Assembly (NCBI GenBank): GCA_029552745.1
Contig: JAKPDK010000070.1
Coordinates: 248,001 to 312,000, forward strand
Source of the DNA: Candidatus Hydrogenedentota bacterium
GTDB taxonomy: Bacteria > Hydrogenedentota > Hydrogenedentia > Hydrogenedentales > SLHB01
Direction: 5' to 3'
Length of the DNA stretch: 64,000 bases
Each line of letters opens with the position of its first letter. The stretch's first letter is position 1. The position numbers and the translations under genes were made by a program. This document shows, one piece after another, positions 7,233-17,185 of the stretch. The notes beneath the pieces are model-generated. The model searched no databases, was not told where the DNA came from, and was given only the letters and a program-made list of their open reading frames with translations.

Positions 7233-8612
7233 ATGCAAATTACCACGTTTGGCGCCGGCGAAGGTGTAACCGGAAGCAAACACCTGCTACAGATTAACGG
7301 ACACCAACTTTTGCTCGATTGTGGCATGCATCAGGGAAAACGGGAGGAATCCGCGAGAAAGAATCGGTTTTTGCCGTTTGACGTCGATCCCATACGCACT
7401 GTGTTGCTCAGCCATGCTCACATTGATCACAGTGGGACCTTGCCCGTTTTGGTGCAGAAGAATTACGAGGGGAAAATCTTTTGCACACCGGCGACTCGGG
7501 ATTTGTGTGCGATTATGTTACTTGACAGCGCTCACATCCAGGAAAGGGATGCCGAATGGCTGTCTAAGAAGAGCCGCTCTTTTATACCGCCGATTTACAC
7601 GGATAACGAGGCACGCGCCATTATGCGGCGGTTTATTTCGATCCCGTATGACATTCCTATGGACGTCGGGCCCGATATTACAGCCACCTTCAAAGATGCC
7701 GGTCATATCTTGGGTTCCGCGATGATTCTGATTGAATACAAGGAAAACGGGCGTAGAAAACGGCTACTGTACAGCGGCGACATCGGAAGAAAAAATATGC
7801 CGATTCTCAAGGATCCTTGGGAACCGGACGAAGCCGACATCGTGATCATGGAAAGCACCTATGGGAACAGGGAACACGACCCTATCGAGACGCTTGACGA
7901 CAAGCTCGCGGACATTATTAATCGAACCTACGAGCGAAGAGGGAAAATTATTGTGCCGTCGTTTGCGTTGGAACGTGCCCAAGAGTTTATCTATGCCTTG
8001 AAGCGATTGGAGATGAATCATCGTGTTCCATCAATACCTGTATATGTGGACAGTCCACTTACGGTGAATATTACGGAAGTTTTTCGCTTGCACGCAGACT
8101 CTTTTGATGATGAGATCCGCAAAGTTATGGAGGAATCAGGCGACCCATTTGAACTGCAACGCATTGAATACATTCGAAATGTCGAACGCAGCATGCAGCT
8201 GAACAACCTAAAAGAGCCCGCAATCATTATCTCAGCCTCGGGTATGTGTGAATATGGTCGTATCCTTCACCATTTGCGAAATAATGTTGCTGACGAACGC
8301 AATTCGATTCTCATCATAGGATTTCAGGCACAAAACACGTTAGGAAGGCGAATCGTCGAAAGAGAGAGAGAGATAAAGATTTTTGGCGTGAAACACCCAT
8401 TGCGGGCTGAAGTGAAGGTGTTAAATGCGTTGAGCGCGCATGCGGGCAGGACGGAACTAATTGAATATGGAATGAAATTCAAAGATAAAGCGGAAAAAGT
8501 CCTCCTTGTGCACGGCGAAGACGATGCCCGCAATGCTCTTTACAAAGCGCTCGTCGACAGCGGATGCCAGAACGTGCAGCTTCAACTCGAAGCCACCCCC
8601 CTGGAGGTGTGA
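7233..8612 (+). CDS. Metallo-beta-lactamase/beta-CASP RNA-processing nuclease
   Basis: A 459-residue protein of the CPSF73-like bacterial family (TTHA0252 type), zinc-dependent RNA endo/exonucleases. The MBL signature HAHIDHSG is at residues 61-68; further metal ligands appear in DAGHILGSA and YSGDIGR. The beta-CASP insert shows ESTYGNREH, the VDSPLTVNITEVF segment, SASGMCEYGRILHHL and the LSAHAGR histidine. A strong AAAGGAGA ribosome binding site precedes the ATG at 7233. The gene is alone on the plus strand between element A and a convergent operon. The family is well characterised; the RNA targets here are unknown. Confidence 0.92.
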   Translation: MQITTFGAGEGVTGSKHLLQINGHQLLLDCGMHQGKREESARKNRFLPFDVDPIRTVLLSHAHIDHSGTLPVLVQKNYEGKIFCTPATRDLCAIMLLDSAHIQERDAEWLSKKSRSFIPPIYTDNEARAIMRRFISIPYDIPMDVGPDITATFKDAGHILGSAMILIEYKENGRRKRLLYSGDIGRKNMPILKDPWEPDEADIVIMESTYGNREHDPIETLDDKLADIINRTYERRGKIIVPSFALERAQEFIYALKRLEMNHRVPSIPVYVDSPLTVNITEVFRLHADSFDDEIRKVMEESGDPFELQRIEYIRNVERSMQLNNLKEPAIIISASGMCEYGRILHHLRNNVADERNSILIIGFQAQNTLGRRIVEREREIKIFGVKHPLRAEVKVLNALSAHAGRTELIEYGMKFKDKAEKVLLVHGEDDARNALYKALVDSGCQNVQLQLEATPLEV

Positions 8613-8637
8613 AGAGCGAGCACTTGTCTCAGAAACC

Positions 8638-9828
8638 TCAGAGTTCCAGGGTGGGATGTTGTCCTTGGTATTCGCTAATAATGCGAAAGACATTGGTTAC
8701 AGTTTTCTTACAATCTTGGAGAGCAGCTTCTTGTTCGGCGGTCACCTGACCGATTTCTTCAGCCAACATAAGATCAAAGTACCCGAGCAGTGCTGTTAGG
8801 GGAGAACCGAGTTTTTTTACAAGTTCCGTTGCTTGGGTGGATTGAGTCGCGTAGAGGTTGCGGAGTTGTTGCGCAAGATTATCTAGTTGTTTTCTACATT
8901 GTTCTAGGTCCTGTTCGAGCTCATATTGAGATGTTGTCTCGAGACAAACCGCCACATAATAACGTTTGTCATCTATAACGTACTGACTAAGCCGAATGGA
9001 AAAACGTCTCTTTTCATTTGCGGCGTCCAGGACGGTTTCTTCGGCTTGCGTTTCTTGAGTGTCTTTCATCCGCCTAATAACAGACCATATGCTTCCTCCT
9101 CTGAGCGGGAGACTTTCGAAGTGTTTTCCGAGAGCCGGAGACGTTGTGAGCCCCGACATTTTTTCCATGGGCGGATTCGTGGCATGCAGAAAGCCGTCTT
9201 CGTCAAATACAGCAACAGGGCAGGGCAAACTGTTTAAGACTTGTTTAGCCAGCGCGTCCACGTAGGCGAATTTTCGCGAAAGTTCGGACATTATCCGCTC
9301 TTGCTCGCGCTTGTTTCTTGTAAAAATACTAAGAAAATAGCCACCGGCGCAGAGAAATATAAACTGCGCAAAGACGGCACCAAACATTTCTTTATGTATG
9401 CCCTGCGTAACATATTCATGTGCAACGACCAACAGATAAGCGGAGCAACATAACCCAGTTACTCCAAGGACCTGTTTGGGGGTCCCAGCTTGTAGCGCAT
9501 AGGCCGTGATAAGTAGCAGATAAATGCAAAAGACAGGAGATGTTTCCGTGCTGGTAAAGCGAAGAATGATAGAAATCTCAACCAGATAAAGTGAAAAATT
9601 GGTACGAGAACCTATCCAGGTTGTCCAAGATGGGCGGAGAAAACAAAACGAAATGGCTGACCGAACAGCCACAATTACGGAAATGATTACAAAGTCACTC
9701 GTCGTACCGCGTAAAAAACCGAAAAGGAAAAGAGTTCCCAAAACAAGGTAGGCAATGATCCGTCCATAAAAGGCTGTTTTTTCAAACGCGCATAAGGTAC
9801 GTGTTCGGTTCCACTGAGAATCACTCAT
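8638..9828 (-). CDS. Membrane PAS sensor with degenerate HisKA-like domain, no ATPase domain
   Basis: About 396 residues. The N-terminal half has five or six membrane segments (for example GRIIAYLVLGTLFLFGFL and FAQFIFLCAGGYFLSIF). A PAS-like domain follows (about 205-310, VLNSLPCPVAVFDEDGFLHATN). The C-terminal helix pair resembles HisKA: ATELVKKLGSPLTALLGYFD. The phosphoacceptor His of the usual HELRTPL motif is absent, and the protein ends without any HATPase_c domain (no N, G1 or G2 boxes). It cannot be a normal histidine kinase by itself; it may be a signal-binding partner or dimerisation platform for another kinase. ATG 9828 (GGATGA just upstream) is preferred; it overlaps the rsmI stop by 8 nt, suggesting translational coupling. 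Last gene of greA-carB-rsmI-sensor. Confidence 0.72.
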   Translation of the reverse strand: MSDSQWNRTRTLCAFEKTAFYGRIIAYLVLGTLFLFGFLRGTTSDFVIISVIVAVRSAISFCFLRPSWTTWIGSRTNFSLYLVEISIILRFTSTETSPVFCIYLLLITAYALQAGTPKQVLGVTGLCCSAYLLVVAHEYVTQGIHKEMFGAVFAQFIFLCAGGYFLSIFTRNKREQERIMSELSRKFAYVDALAKQVLNSLPCPVAVFDEDGFLHATNPPMEKMSGLTTSPALGKHFESLPLRGGSIWSVIRRMKDTQETQAEETVLDAANEKRRFSIRLSQYVIDDKRYYVAVCLETTSQYELEQDLEQCRKQLDNLAQQLRNLYATQSTQATELVKKLGSPLTALLGYFDLMLAEEIGQVTAEQEAALQDCKKTVTNVFRIISEYQGQHPTLEL

Positions 9829-10672
9829 GGTTTTCATCCATTGCCGCCGCGTACACGACACGGCGGGGTAATCCTAAACGCGTCGCTACTTCCCGTACCG
9901 CTTCGGTCCGGGAGATTCCTCGTTCCATCATAGCGCGTTGAACTGAGTTTCGCAGCTCCGTTGCGGAAAAGGATTCTACTGTTTTTTGTTCCGTCCATAT
10001 AATTACTACGCACTCTCCCCGCACGGGGGAGCGGCTGAAGTGCGCTAGAACGTTGGCTGGAGAATCTGTCACGACTTCTTCGAAGATTTTTGTCAATTCA
10101 CGGGCAACGCAAACTTTTGCGTTGGGCAGGCAATTCGTCAAGGCTTGTAGCGTTTTGGGCAATCGGTGGGGAGATTCAAAAAAGATGTGAGTTCCTCCCA
10201 AGTAAGCGATGTGCTCAAACCAATCTTTCATTTCGGAAGATTTTCGCGGTGCGAAGCCATGAAACGTGAAACGGTCGCAGGGCAAGCCACTCACGCTGAG
10301 CGCCGCGATTACTGCAGAGGGGCCGGGTATGGAAAGGACCGGTATTTTTTTCTCATGCGCTGCTTTTACGAGGCGATAGCCCGGGTCAGAGACACACGGG
10401 GTGCCGGCATCCGAAACGAGGGCAATGGACTCACCGTGGAGAAGTCTTTCGATGAGCTCCTTTGTTTTGGTGATCTCATTGTGTTCGTGGTAACTGGTCA
10501 GAGGGGTTGTGATACCGAAACGGTCAAGAAGTTTCAGCGTGGTGCGGGTATCCTCCGCGGCGATGAGATTAACTTCGCGAAGGACGCGCAGCGTGCGCTC
10601 AGAAATGTCCTGTAAATTCCCAATGGGAGTTGCTACCACATACAATCGCCCGGCAGTCGGCTCAATGTTCAT
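9821..10672 (-). CDS. rsmI: 16S rRNA (cytidine1402-2'-O)-methyltransferase RsmI
   Basis: Uses S-adenosylmethionine to methylate the ribose 2'-O of C1402 in the ribosomal P site. The 283 residues show the tetrapyrrole-methylase fold: RLYVVATPIGNLQDISERTL at the N-terminus, LIAAEDTRTTLKLL, SYHEHNE, VSDAGTPCVSDPGYRLV and IPGPSAVIAALSVSGLP. Length matches the family. It lies 39 nt after carB and overlaps the downstream sensor gene, all on the minus strand. Confidence 0.96.
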   Translation of the reverse strand: MNIEPTAGRLYVVATPIGNLQDISERTLRVLREVNLIAAEDTRTTLKLLDRFGITTPLTSYHEHNEITKTKELIERLLHGESIALVSDAGTPCVSDPGYRLVKAAHEKKIPVLSIPGPSAVIAALSVSGLPCDRFTFHGFAPRKSSEMKDWFEHIAYLGGTHIFFESPHRLPKTLQALTNCLPNAKVCVARELTKIFEEVVTDSPANVLAHFSRSPVRGECVVIIWTEQKTVESFSATELRNSVQRAMMERGISRTEAVREVATRLGLPRRVVYAAAMDENHE

Positions 10673-10711
10673 AGTTGCTTTGCCCTAACCGAAAGCAACA
10701 TCCCTTTTTCG

Positions 10712-13700
10712 TCACGCATAGTGCTCCTGTAAAGACAGAACAGAAAGACTATTTTCTTTCATTGCCTTTATCGCTGCAATTCCTGCTCGCGCAGCGGAAA
10801 CGGTCGTCATGATGGGGATGCCGCGCTCGATAGCGGTTCGTCGTATGACTTTCTCGTCCACTTTGGCTTCTCCCCCTAATGGGGTGTTGATGACCCAATC
10901 CACCTCACCGTTGATCATTCTATCGACGATGTGAGGTCGATTCTCACCCACTTTATATACCTTTTCGACGGCTATGCCTTTTTCCTGAAGGACCTTCGCG
11001 GTGCCTTGGGTTGCCAAGATTCTGAAACCAAGTTCAGATAAATCCTTCCCGATGGAGGGCGCGTGGTTTTTGTCCCGATCGTTAAGGCTTAAAAATACCG
11101 CGCCTTTCTGAGGGATACGGTTGCCAGCCGCAATTTGGCTTTTCGCATATGCTAGGCCCATGTTCCAATCAATACCCATTACCTCTCCCGTGCTGCGCAT
11201 CTCTGGGCCCAGAACAATGTCAACGCCGGGAAACTTAATAAATGGCAGAACGACCTCTTTTGCCGCGTAATGGCGGGGTTTAGGATCGCCGAAAATGCCC
11301 ATATCCTTTAACTTTTTCCCGGTCATACAGCGCGCGGCTACTTTTGCAAGGGGTAACCCAGTCGCTTTGCTTACAAAGGGCACCGTTCGTGATGCTCGAG
11401 GATTTACTTCCAAGAGATATACCTGTCCGTCGCAGATAGCAAATTGGATATTCATGAGCCCCACGACTTCGAGTTCCTTTGCTAAAGCAATGGTTTGTTC
11501 CCGAATTTTCGTGATAACTCCTTTAGGAAGGTCGTAAGGCGGGAGGATACAGGCACTATCCCCAGAATGAATCCCCGCTTCTTCAATATGTTGCATGATG
11601 CCCGCAATGATCACGTCTTCTCCGTCGGAGACAGCATCCACATCGATTTCGATGGCATTTTCCAAAAATCGGTCGATGAGAACGGGATGTTCCGGCGAGG
11701 CATCAACGGCAGCTCGCATATATCGTTCAAGCGCCGTTTGATCGTATACAATCTCCATGGCGCGCCCTCCTAATACAAACGAAGGGCGAACGACGACTGG
11801 ATAACCAATATTTTTGGCAGCAGCGCATGCTTCCTCTACGGAACGGGCGGTCTCATTAGCAGGCTGAAGCAGACCAAGTTTTACGACAACGTCTCGAAAC
11901 AGTTTGCGATCTTCAGCGCGAGCGATGTTTCTTGGGGTTGTGCCGATGATGGGCGCGCCGGCAGCCCAGAGGGCTTCTGCCAGGTTCAAAGGGGTTTGAC
12001 CCCCAAATTGAACAATCACCCCCTTAGGTTTTTCTCGTTCTACGATATGCATAACATCTTCGAAAGTGACCGGCTCAAAATAGAGACGGTCGGACGTATC
12101 GTAATCGGTGGAAACCGTTTCCGGATTGCTATTCACCATAATGGTTTCGTAGCCATCTTCTCGGAGGGCAATTGAGGCATGGCAGCAACAATAGTCGAAT
12201 TCGATACCTTGACCGATACGATTGGGCCCGCCTCCCAAAATCACAATCCTGTCTTTGTCAGAAGGGCGTGCTTCGTCCTCGTCATCGTAACAGGAGTAGT
12301 AATAAGGTGTATAAGCCTCGAATTCAGCGGCACACGTGTCGACGAGTTTGTATGCTGGGATGATTCGGTGCTGGTATCGCAAATTTCGTATCTCTGCTGG
12401 TTCCGTATTCCAAATAAATGCCAGCTGACGATCCGAGAAACCGAGTTTCTTTGCGCGGCGCAAGACCTGAGGTATTTTACCGTTTTTTGCTTTTCTTATC
12501 TCTTTTTCTTCGTTGACAATTTCCAAAATATGGCGCAGGAACCATGGGTCAATGTGGGTTGATGCATGAATCTCTTCAACAGTGGCGCCGGCGCGAAATG
12601 CCTCGGCAATTTGGAACAGTCGGTCGGGACGCGGTATACGTACGTACCGTAATAATGCCTCTTTGTCTCCCTGAAGGGCAGGATTGCCGCTGAGGGGTTT
12701 GTCTTTTCCGTCATAGCCCAATCCCGCTCGTCCAATCTCCAGCCCCCGGAGGGCTTTTTGCAGCGATTCCTTAAAGGTTCGCCCGATGCTCATGACTTCT
12801 CCCACGCTCTTCATTTGCACAGTTAGGAGATCGTCGGCGCCGGGGAATTTTTCGAATGCCCAACGAGGCACTTTCGTGACAACATAGTCAATGGTGGGTT
12901 CAAAAGATGCCGGGGTTTCACGAGTAATGTCATTCGGGATTTCGTCCAAGGTATATGCAACCGCCAGTTTGGCAGCAATTTTTGCGATGGGGAAGCCGGT
13001 TGCTTTCGATGCTAATGCCGAACTTCGAGATACTCGTGGGTTCATTTCGATTAGAACCATGCGTCCCGTTTCGGGATGAACCGCAAACTGAATATTGGAC
13101 CCACCCGTGTCGACGCCGATTTCCCGTATGCACGCAATCGCTGCGTCGCGCATGCGTTGATACTCTTTGTCTGTTAGAGTTTGTGCGGGAGCGATGGTGA
13201 TGCTGTCTCCCGTGTGTATTCCCATTGGATCGAGGTTTTCAATGGAGCAAATAATCACGACGTTATCGTTCAAATCGCGCATCACCTCGAGTTCGAACTC
13301 TTTCCAACCCAAAACAGATTCCTCAATCAATACTTCATGAATTGGGCTAGCATCCAACCCCCATTGGACAACCCCGTCGAACTCCTCACGGTTAAAGGAG
13401 ATTCCTGCCCCCGAACCGCCCAGGGTGAAGGCAGGACGTACAATCACGTTGTAATTCAGCGAGGCGCCGAAGTCTCTTGCTTCTTCCAGAGAGTGTACAA
13501 CCTTGCTTCGAGGGACCTCCAGGCCGCAGCGCAACATGGCTTCTTTGAATAGACCGCGGTCTTCTGCCTTGCGGATGGCGTCCTGTTTGGCGCCGATGAG
13601 TTCAACGCCGTATCTGTCCAAAATCCCGGCTTCGGCAAGATCCATTGCCAGGTTCAAGCCCGTTTGTCCGCCGACGGTCGGAAGCAATGCATCCGGTCTC

Positions 13701-13942
13701 TCACGTTGAATGATCTTTTCACAAGTCTCAACGGTGAGTGGCTCAACATAAGTTCTATCTGCCATTTCGGGGTCAGTCATAATGGTTGCGGGATTACTAT
13801 TAATGAGGATGACCTCATAACCTTCTTCCCGCAGCGCTTTGCAGGCTTGGCTGCCCGAATAGTCAAATTCACATGCTTGCCCAATGACAATGGGCCCCGA
13901 ACCAATGATGAAAATTCGGTGAAGATCTGTCCGCTTCGGCAT
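10712..13942 (-). CDS. carB: Carbamoyl-phosphate synthase large subunit
   Basis: Makes carbamoyl phosphate from bicarbonate, ammonia (delivered by CarA from glutamine) and two ATP, for arginine and pyrimidine synthesis. At 1076 residues it is full length, with two homologous ATP-grasp halves, each opening with the family motif ([20 protein letters not shown] near the N-terminus and [20 protein letters not shown] in the middle), and a C-terminal MGS-like allosteric domain ([19 protein letters not shown]). The GAGAGGAG ribosome binding site fits ATG 13942. It follows greA by 80 nt and precedes rsmI. carA is not in the window; no PyrR or ArgR site was recognised. Confidence 0.98.
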   Translation of the reverse strand: MPKRTDLHRIFIIGSGPIVIGQACEFDYSGSQACKALREEGYEVILINSNPATIMTDPEMADRTYVEPLTVETCEKIIQRERPDALLPTVGGQTGLNLAMDLAEAGILDRYGVELIGAKQDAIRKAEDRGLFKEAMLRCGLEVPRSKVVHSLEEARDFGASLNYNVIVRPAFTLGGSGAGISFNREEFDGVVQWGLDASPIHEVLIEESVLGWKEFELEVMRDLNDNVVIICSIENLDPMGIHTGDSITIAPAQTLTDKEYQRMRDAAIACIREIGVDTGGSNIQFAVHPETGRMVLIEMNPRVSRSSALASKATGFPIAKIAAKLAVAYTLDEIPNDITRETPASFEPTIDYVVTKVPRWAFEKFPGADDLLTVQMKSVGEVMSIGRTFKESLQKALRGLEIGRAGLGYDGKDKPLSGNPALQGDKEALLRYVRIPRPDRLFQIAEAFRAGATVEEIHASTHIDPWFLRHILEIVNEEKEIRKAKNGKIPQVLRRAKKLGFSDRQLAFIWNTEPAEIRNLRYQHRIIPAYKLVDTCAAEFEAYTPYYYSCYDDEDEARPSDKDRIVILGGGPNRIGQGIEFDYCCCHASIALREDGYETIMVNSNPETVSTDYDTSDRLYFEPVTFEDVMHIVEREKPKGVIVQFGGQTPLNLAEALWAAGAPIIGTTPRNIARAEDRKLFRDVVVKLGLLQPANETARSVEEACAAAKNIGYPVVVRPSFVLGGRAMEIVYDQTALERYMRAAVDASPEHPVLIDRFLENAIEIDVDAVSDGEDVIIAGIMQHIEEAGIHSGDSACILPPYDLPKGVITKIREQTIALAKELEVVGLMNIQFAICDGQVYLLEVNPRASRTVPFVSKATGLPLAKVAARCMTGKKLKDMGIFGDPKPRHYAAKEVVLPFIKFPGVDIVLGPEMRSTGEVMGIDWNMGLAYAKSQIAAGNRIPQKGAVFLSLNDRDKNHAPSIGKDLSELGFRILATQGTAKVLQEKGIAVEKVYKVGENRPHIVDRMINGEVDWVINTPLGGEAKVDEKVIRRTAIERGIPIMTTVSAARAGIAAIKAMKENSLSVLSLQEHYA

Positions 13943-14022
13943 ATTCTCCTCTCTGTTACCGCATGATGCGGAGATAAAGGGGCGATCGTGTTGGGATAAA
14001 AGAAAACAGGGAAACGACGAAC

Positions 14023-14490
14023 CTACCGGGAAATCTCAAGAATTTCCAGCTCCAATTCTCCCGCAGGAACTTTTGCCTTTACAATTTCTCCCACCTGTTT
14101 TCCAGACAAGGCTTGCCCCACGGGGGACTTGATAGATATTTTCCCGGAAGCGATATCTGCTTCCACTGGGCTCACCAGAACGTAAGTGTATTCTCTCTGT
14201 TTTTTGCGGTCGCGGACACGTACGGTGGCACCAACATAGGCACGACTACCGTCTATCCGTGAGTCATCTATGATGACTGCACGGGCGATTTTGTCTTCCA
14301 AATCCCGGATGCGTGCTTGCATCTTTGCCTGTGCTTCTTTCGCTGCATGGTATTCCGCGTTCTCGCTCAGATCGCCATAGCTTCGCGCATGTTCAATTTC
14401 GTCCGCAATAATGCGCGTCTGGGCTCTACACTCTGCAAGCTCAGCTTTCAACCGTTCCAAACCTTCACGGGTTACGTGTATTTTGTCCAT
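14023..14490 (-). CDS. greA: Transcription elongation factor GreA
   Basis: GreA binds stalled RNA polymerase and stimulates cleavage of backtracked transcripts. From ATG 14490 the protein has 155 residues, matching the family (about 158). The N-terminal coiled coil has the tip acidic pair in [16 protein letters not shown], and the FKBP-like C-terminal domain has [20 protein letters not shown] and [15 protein letters not shown] longer in-frame start at 14565 adds 25 residues absent from the family and is rejected. First gene of the greA-carB-rsmI-sensor run. Confidence 0.96.
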   Translation of the reverse strand: MDKIHVTREGLERLKAELAECRAQTRIIADEIEHARSYGDLSENAEYHAAKEAQAKMQARIRDLEDKIARAVIIDDSRIDGSRAYVGATVRVRDRKKQREYTYVLVSPVEADIASGKISIKSPVGQALSGKQVGEIVKAKVPAGELELEILEISR

Positions 14491-14755
14491 TGCTTGTTCA
14501 TTCCTGTTTGGGTTAGCTCCGTATTTTAGGATTGATAGAGGCAGAGAAGCCCGCGTAGTCCACATAACTGGGACTATCGGATTCCGATTTTTTCGCCAAA
14601 CGCCCGCTCTTTAATTATCATAGCAAATTGATCTGGATGAGCCCAACCTGGTCACTTTTTCAGAATCTTCCCTGCGGGTCTGTGGGGCAGAATTCCAGAA
14701 TCATGTGTTGGTGTTGTGCTAGGCTATAAGCGTGAGAAAGACTACCGAGGTGGAG

Positions 14756-15286
14756 ATGTCTTCTTATCTCATTGATAAAAAGGCAATTGTACTCATTGGG
14801 ATGCCGGGCGCGGGAAAAAGTACCATTGGGGTATTGCTGGCTAAAACCCTATCGCGGGGCTTCCTTGACACCGATATTTGGATCCAATCCCAAGAGGGGA
14901 AACGTCTCCAGGAGATCCTTGATGAGCTAGGTCCGCAAGACTTTTGTAAGATGGAAGAGGAATACCTATGTTCCATCAAACCCGAGCCCATCGTCATTGC
15001 CACGGGGGGAAGCGCCGTGTATTGTCAGCGCGGCATGGGTTACTTAAAAACCTTTGGGACGATCATTCTTCTTGACATTCTGTTGCATACCTTGAAAGAA
15101 CGACTGTCCGACCTTGGCACACGGGGGGTCGTCATGGAGAAAGGGCAAAGTTTCGAGAAGCTCTATGCCGATCGAATGCCATTGTACAAAAAATTCGCGG
15201 ATTTCACTGTAGATTGTTCTGGGTTACGCCACGAAGAAGTAGTGGACATGATTGTTGAGTATCTGGGAAAAAGGGGGATGCTATGA
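14756..15286 (+). CDS. aroK: Shikimate kinase-like protein
   Basis: A 176-residue P-loop kinase with IVLIGMPGAGKSTIGVLLA (Walker A, near residue 15), the substrate-binding FLDTD, and IATGGSAVY, as in shikimate kinases, which phosphorylate shikimate at O-3. The C-terminal part RMPLYKKFADFTVDCSG resembles the RxPxYxxxAD motif. The lid region is less standard, so related small-molecule kinases remain possible. The ATG at 14756, with GAGG about 8 nt upstream, is preferred over an upstream GTG at 14732. Its last codon overlaps the start of the DUF362 gene by 4 nt, so the two are translationally coupled. Confidence 0.85.
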   Translation: MSSYLIDKKAIVLIGMPGAGKSTIGVLLAKTLSRGFLDTDIWIQSQEGKRLQEILDELGPQDFCKMEEEYLCSIKPEPIVIATGGSAVYCQRGMGYLKTFGTIILLDILLHTLKERLSDLGTRGVVMEKGQSFEKLYADRMPLYKKFADFTVDCSGLRHEEVVDMIVEYLGKRGML

Positions 15287-16164
15287 AACCGACCATTGCC
15301 TTGGCATGGCACCCGGAAAAACTGGAGACAGATGCCGTGAAAGTCCGTTCTCCCAGTCTTGTTGTTTGTTTGCCATATACATCATACGAGAAGACCGTCA
15401 CGGAGGCTCTGGATGCCCTCAATGCTCCGGAGATTTTACGGCTCCAGCGCAAAATAGTAATCAAACCGAATTTGGTGCAATCTTCCCCTTTTCCTGTTAC
15501 CACACCACCTGAATGTGTGGGTGCGATTGTCGAATACTGCAGAAGGAATGCCATCGCAGAGATTTACATAGCTGAAGGCTCCGGTGGGGGAGACACCATG
15601 GAAGTTTTCCGTGATTTAGGGTATCTGGAACTTTCAAGAGAATATAGGGTTTCATTAATAGACCTGGACAAAGAGCCGGTGATGCACCTACGCAATGAAA
15701 AATGTAAGTTATTGAAAGATTTTTACTTACCACAAATCTTACGGGATGGATTCTTGATATCGGTTCCCGTGTTAAAGGCACATTCCATGTCCAAGGTGAC
15801 GCTTAGCCTCAAGAATATGATAGGGGTTGCGCCGGCTTCGCGATATAAAGCAAGTGCTTTCCGAAAGTCCCGTTTACACGGGAAAAACAACGGTCAGCTC
15901 CATCAGTACATCGTCGATTTGAATTGCTACCGCAAGCCCGATTTGACGGTGATTGACGCCACAGTAGGAATGGCAGAGGCGCATTTGTGGGGACCGCCGT
16001 GTGACCCACCTGTCAATCGAATCGTGGCAGCTTATGACCCGGTCGCGGCAGATGCAAAGGGTTCCCAACTGCTTGGAATAGACTGGAAGACCGTGGAACA
16101 CATATCTTTAGCTAATGGTGTATTGGGAAGGGTCTGCGATGAAGACCTTTGTGAGAAAGAATAG
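15283..16164 (+). CDS. DUF362 domain protein
   Basis: The 293 residues match DUF362 (PF04015): KIVIKPNLVQSSPFPVTTPP, the PECVGAIVEYCRR segment, VPVLKAHSMSKVTLSLKNMIG, and a C-terminal YDPVAADAKGSQLLGID. Family members are often found with ferredoxin domains and redox genes; this one lacks a C-terminal iron-sulfur cluster. The biochemical role of the family is not established. It overlaps the shikimate-kinase-like gene (ATGA), an odd pairing worth noting because it implies a shared mRNA with an amino-acid pathway gene. Confidence 0.88.
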   Translation: MKPTIALAWHPEKLETDAVKVRSPSLVVCLPYTSYEKTVTEALDALNAPEILRLQRKIVIKPNLVQSSPFPVTTPPECVGAIVEYCRRNAIAEIYIAEGSGGGDTMEVFRDLGYLELSREYRVSLIDLDKEPVMHLRNEKCKLLKDFYLPQILRDGFLISVPVLKAHSMSKVTLSLKNMIGVAPASRYKASAFRKSRLHGKNNGQLHQYIVDLNCYRKPDLTVIDATVGMAEAHLWGPPCDPPVNRIVAAYDPVAADAKGSQLLGIDWKTVEHISLANGVLGRVCDEDLCEKE

Positions 16165-16194
16165 CCGAGCTTACTATCATGAGGAGTTATTGAG

Positions 16195-17055
16195 ATGAGA
16201 AACGCTATTATTGCCGTTTTGGCTGTTACAATTGGGGCAGCCGCCGGTGCCTGGATCATGCGGTTGCAGATGGATGGTCAACTGACCGCGGCGCTCGCAG
16301 AACAAGAGAACCTCAAGAAACAGCTCGAAGAGGCACGGGCTGATTCCATGCTTCCAGCCGAGCGGGAAAAGGCACTCATGTCTGAAATTGAAGCCCTCCA
16401 AGCCCGTTTGAATTCTATGGAAGCGCAACAAAAGGCGCAAAGTTCCGCAGCGGTTTCTTTTGAGGCAAGTCCAAATCCCGATACCAATTTGGGTGATGCC
16501 GTGGGCCAGCCTCCATCGCAAGACGCAGCCATCGCAGACGGCGAACGTCGTCGGGGACCGCGTGACAGGGATGAAAACTTGAGCGAGGAGGAACGGCAGC
16601 AACGTGCAGAGCGATGGAGAGAATTTCAGCAGCAGTTTCAGGATCGTATGAACAATTTCTTTCAGGAGCAATATAACGCGGCGCCCGATGCAGCATCAAA
16701 AGAGCGTATTGCCCAGCTGCAACAGTATGCGGAATACATGATGCAGCTGCGCGAATCGATGAGGAACGCGGCTACCGAGGAGGAGCGGGAATCGCTGCGT
16801 CAAGCCATGCGCGATACGGGCGCAAACATGGCGGAACTTGCTCGACAACAACGAGACCATATGATGAGGCAATTGGCACAGCAATTCGGCATTCAAGATC
16901 CTTCTCAGCAGGAGGCCTTCATTTCCCAACTTCAAAGCCTGGAGTCCAACCCCTTATATCGCGGCGGTGGGATGCTTGGGCCACGAGGTTTCGGCGGTCC
17001 TCCTGGCGGTCCTCCTGGTGGAGGCCCCGGAGGAGAGAGCGCTCGCCGTAGGTAG
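16195..17055 (+). CDS. Membrane-anchored coiled-coil protein with Gly/Pro-rich tail
   Basis: Not recognised as a known family. Residues 4-21 form a single membrane helix or signal anchor. A coiled coil follows (about 28-80, rich in heptad Leu, Glu and Gln), then a charged linker (GERRRGPRDRDENLSEEERQ) and a helical Q/M-rich region whose MMQLRESMRNAATEEERESL pattern is reminiscent of periplasmic CpxP/Spy-like chaperones. The last 35 residues are low complexity (GFGGPPGGPPGGGPGG). Probably an extracytoplasmic protein held at the inner membrane. It has an AGGAG ribosome binding site and lies 30 nt after the DUF362 gene on the same strand. No function is assigned. Confidence 0.78.
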   Translation: MRNAIIAVLAVTIGAAAGAWIMRLQMDGQLTAALAEQENLKKQLEEARADSMLPAEREKALMSEIEALQARLNSMEAQQKAQSSAAVSFEASPNPDTNLGDAVGQPPSQDAAIADGERRRGPRDRDENLSEEERQQRAERWREFQQQFQDRMNNFFQEQYNAAPDAASKERIAQLQQYAEYMMQLRESMRNAATEEERESLRQAMRDTGANMAELARQQRDHMMRQLAQQFGIQDPSQQEAFISQLQSLESNPLYRGGGMLGPRGFGGPPGGPPGGGPGGESARRR

Positions 17056-17185
17056 TGGGGCTACGTTTTCAAGTTACAGCCTTTTTTGATGAGTCGGGAG
17101 AAAGAACGACGTATTCAGGTTGTCTTTCCGCTCTATAAGGCTGACATTTTTGGTACCACCGACTCGTTTGGCGTAAAATCTCTTC

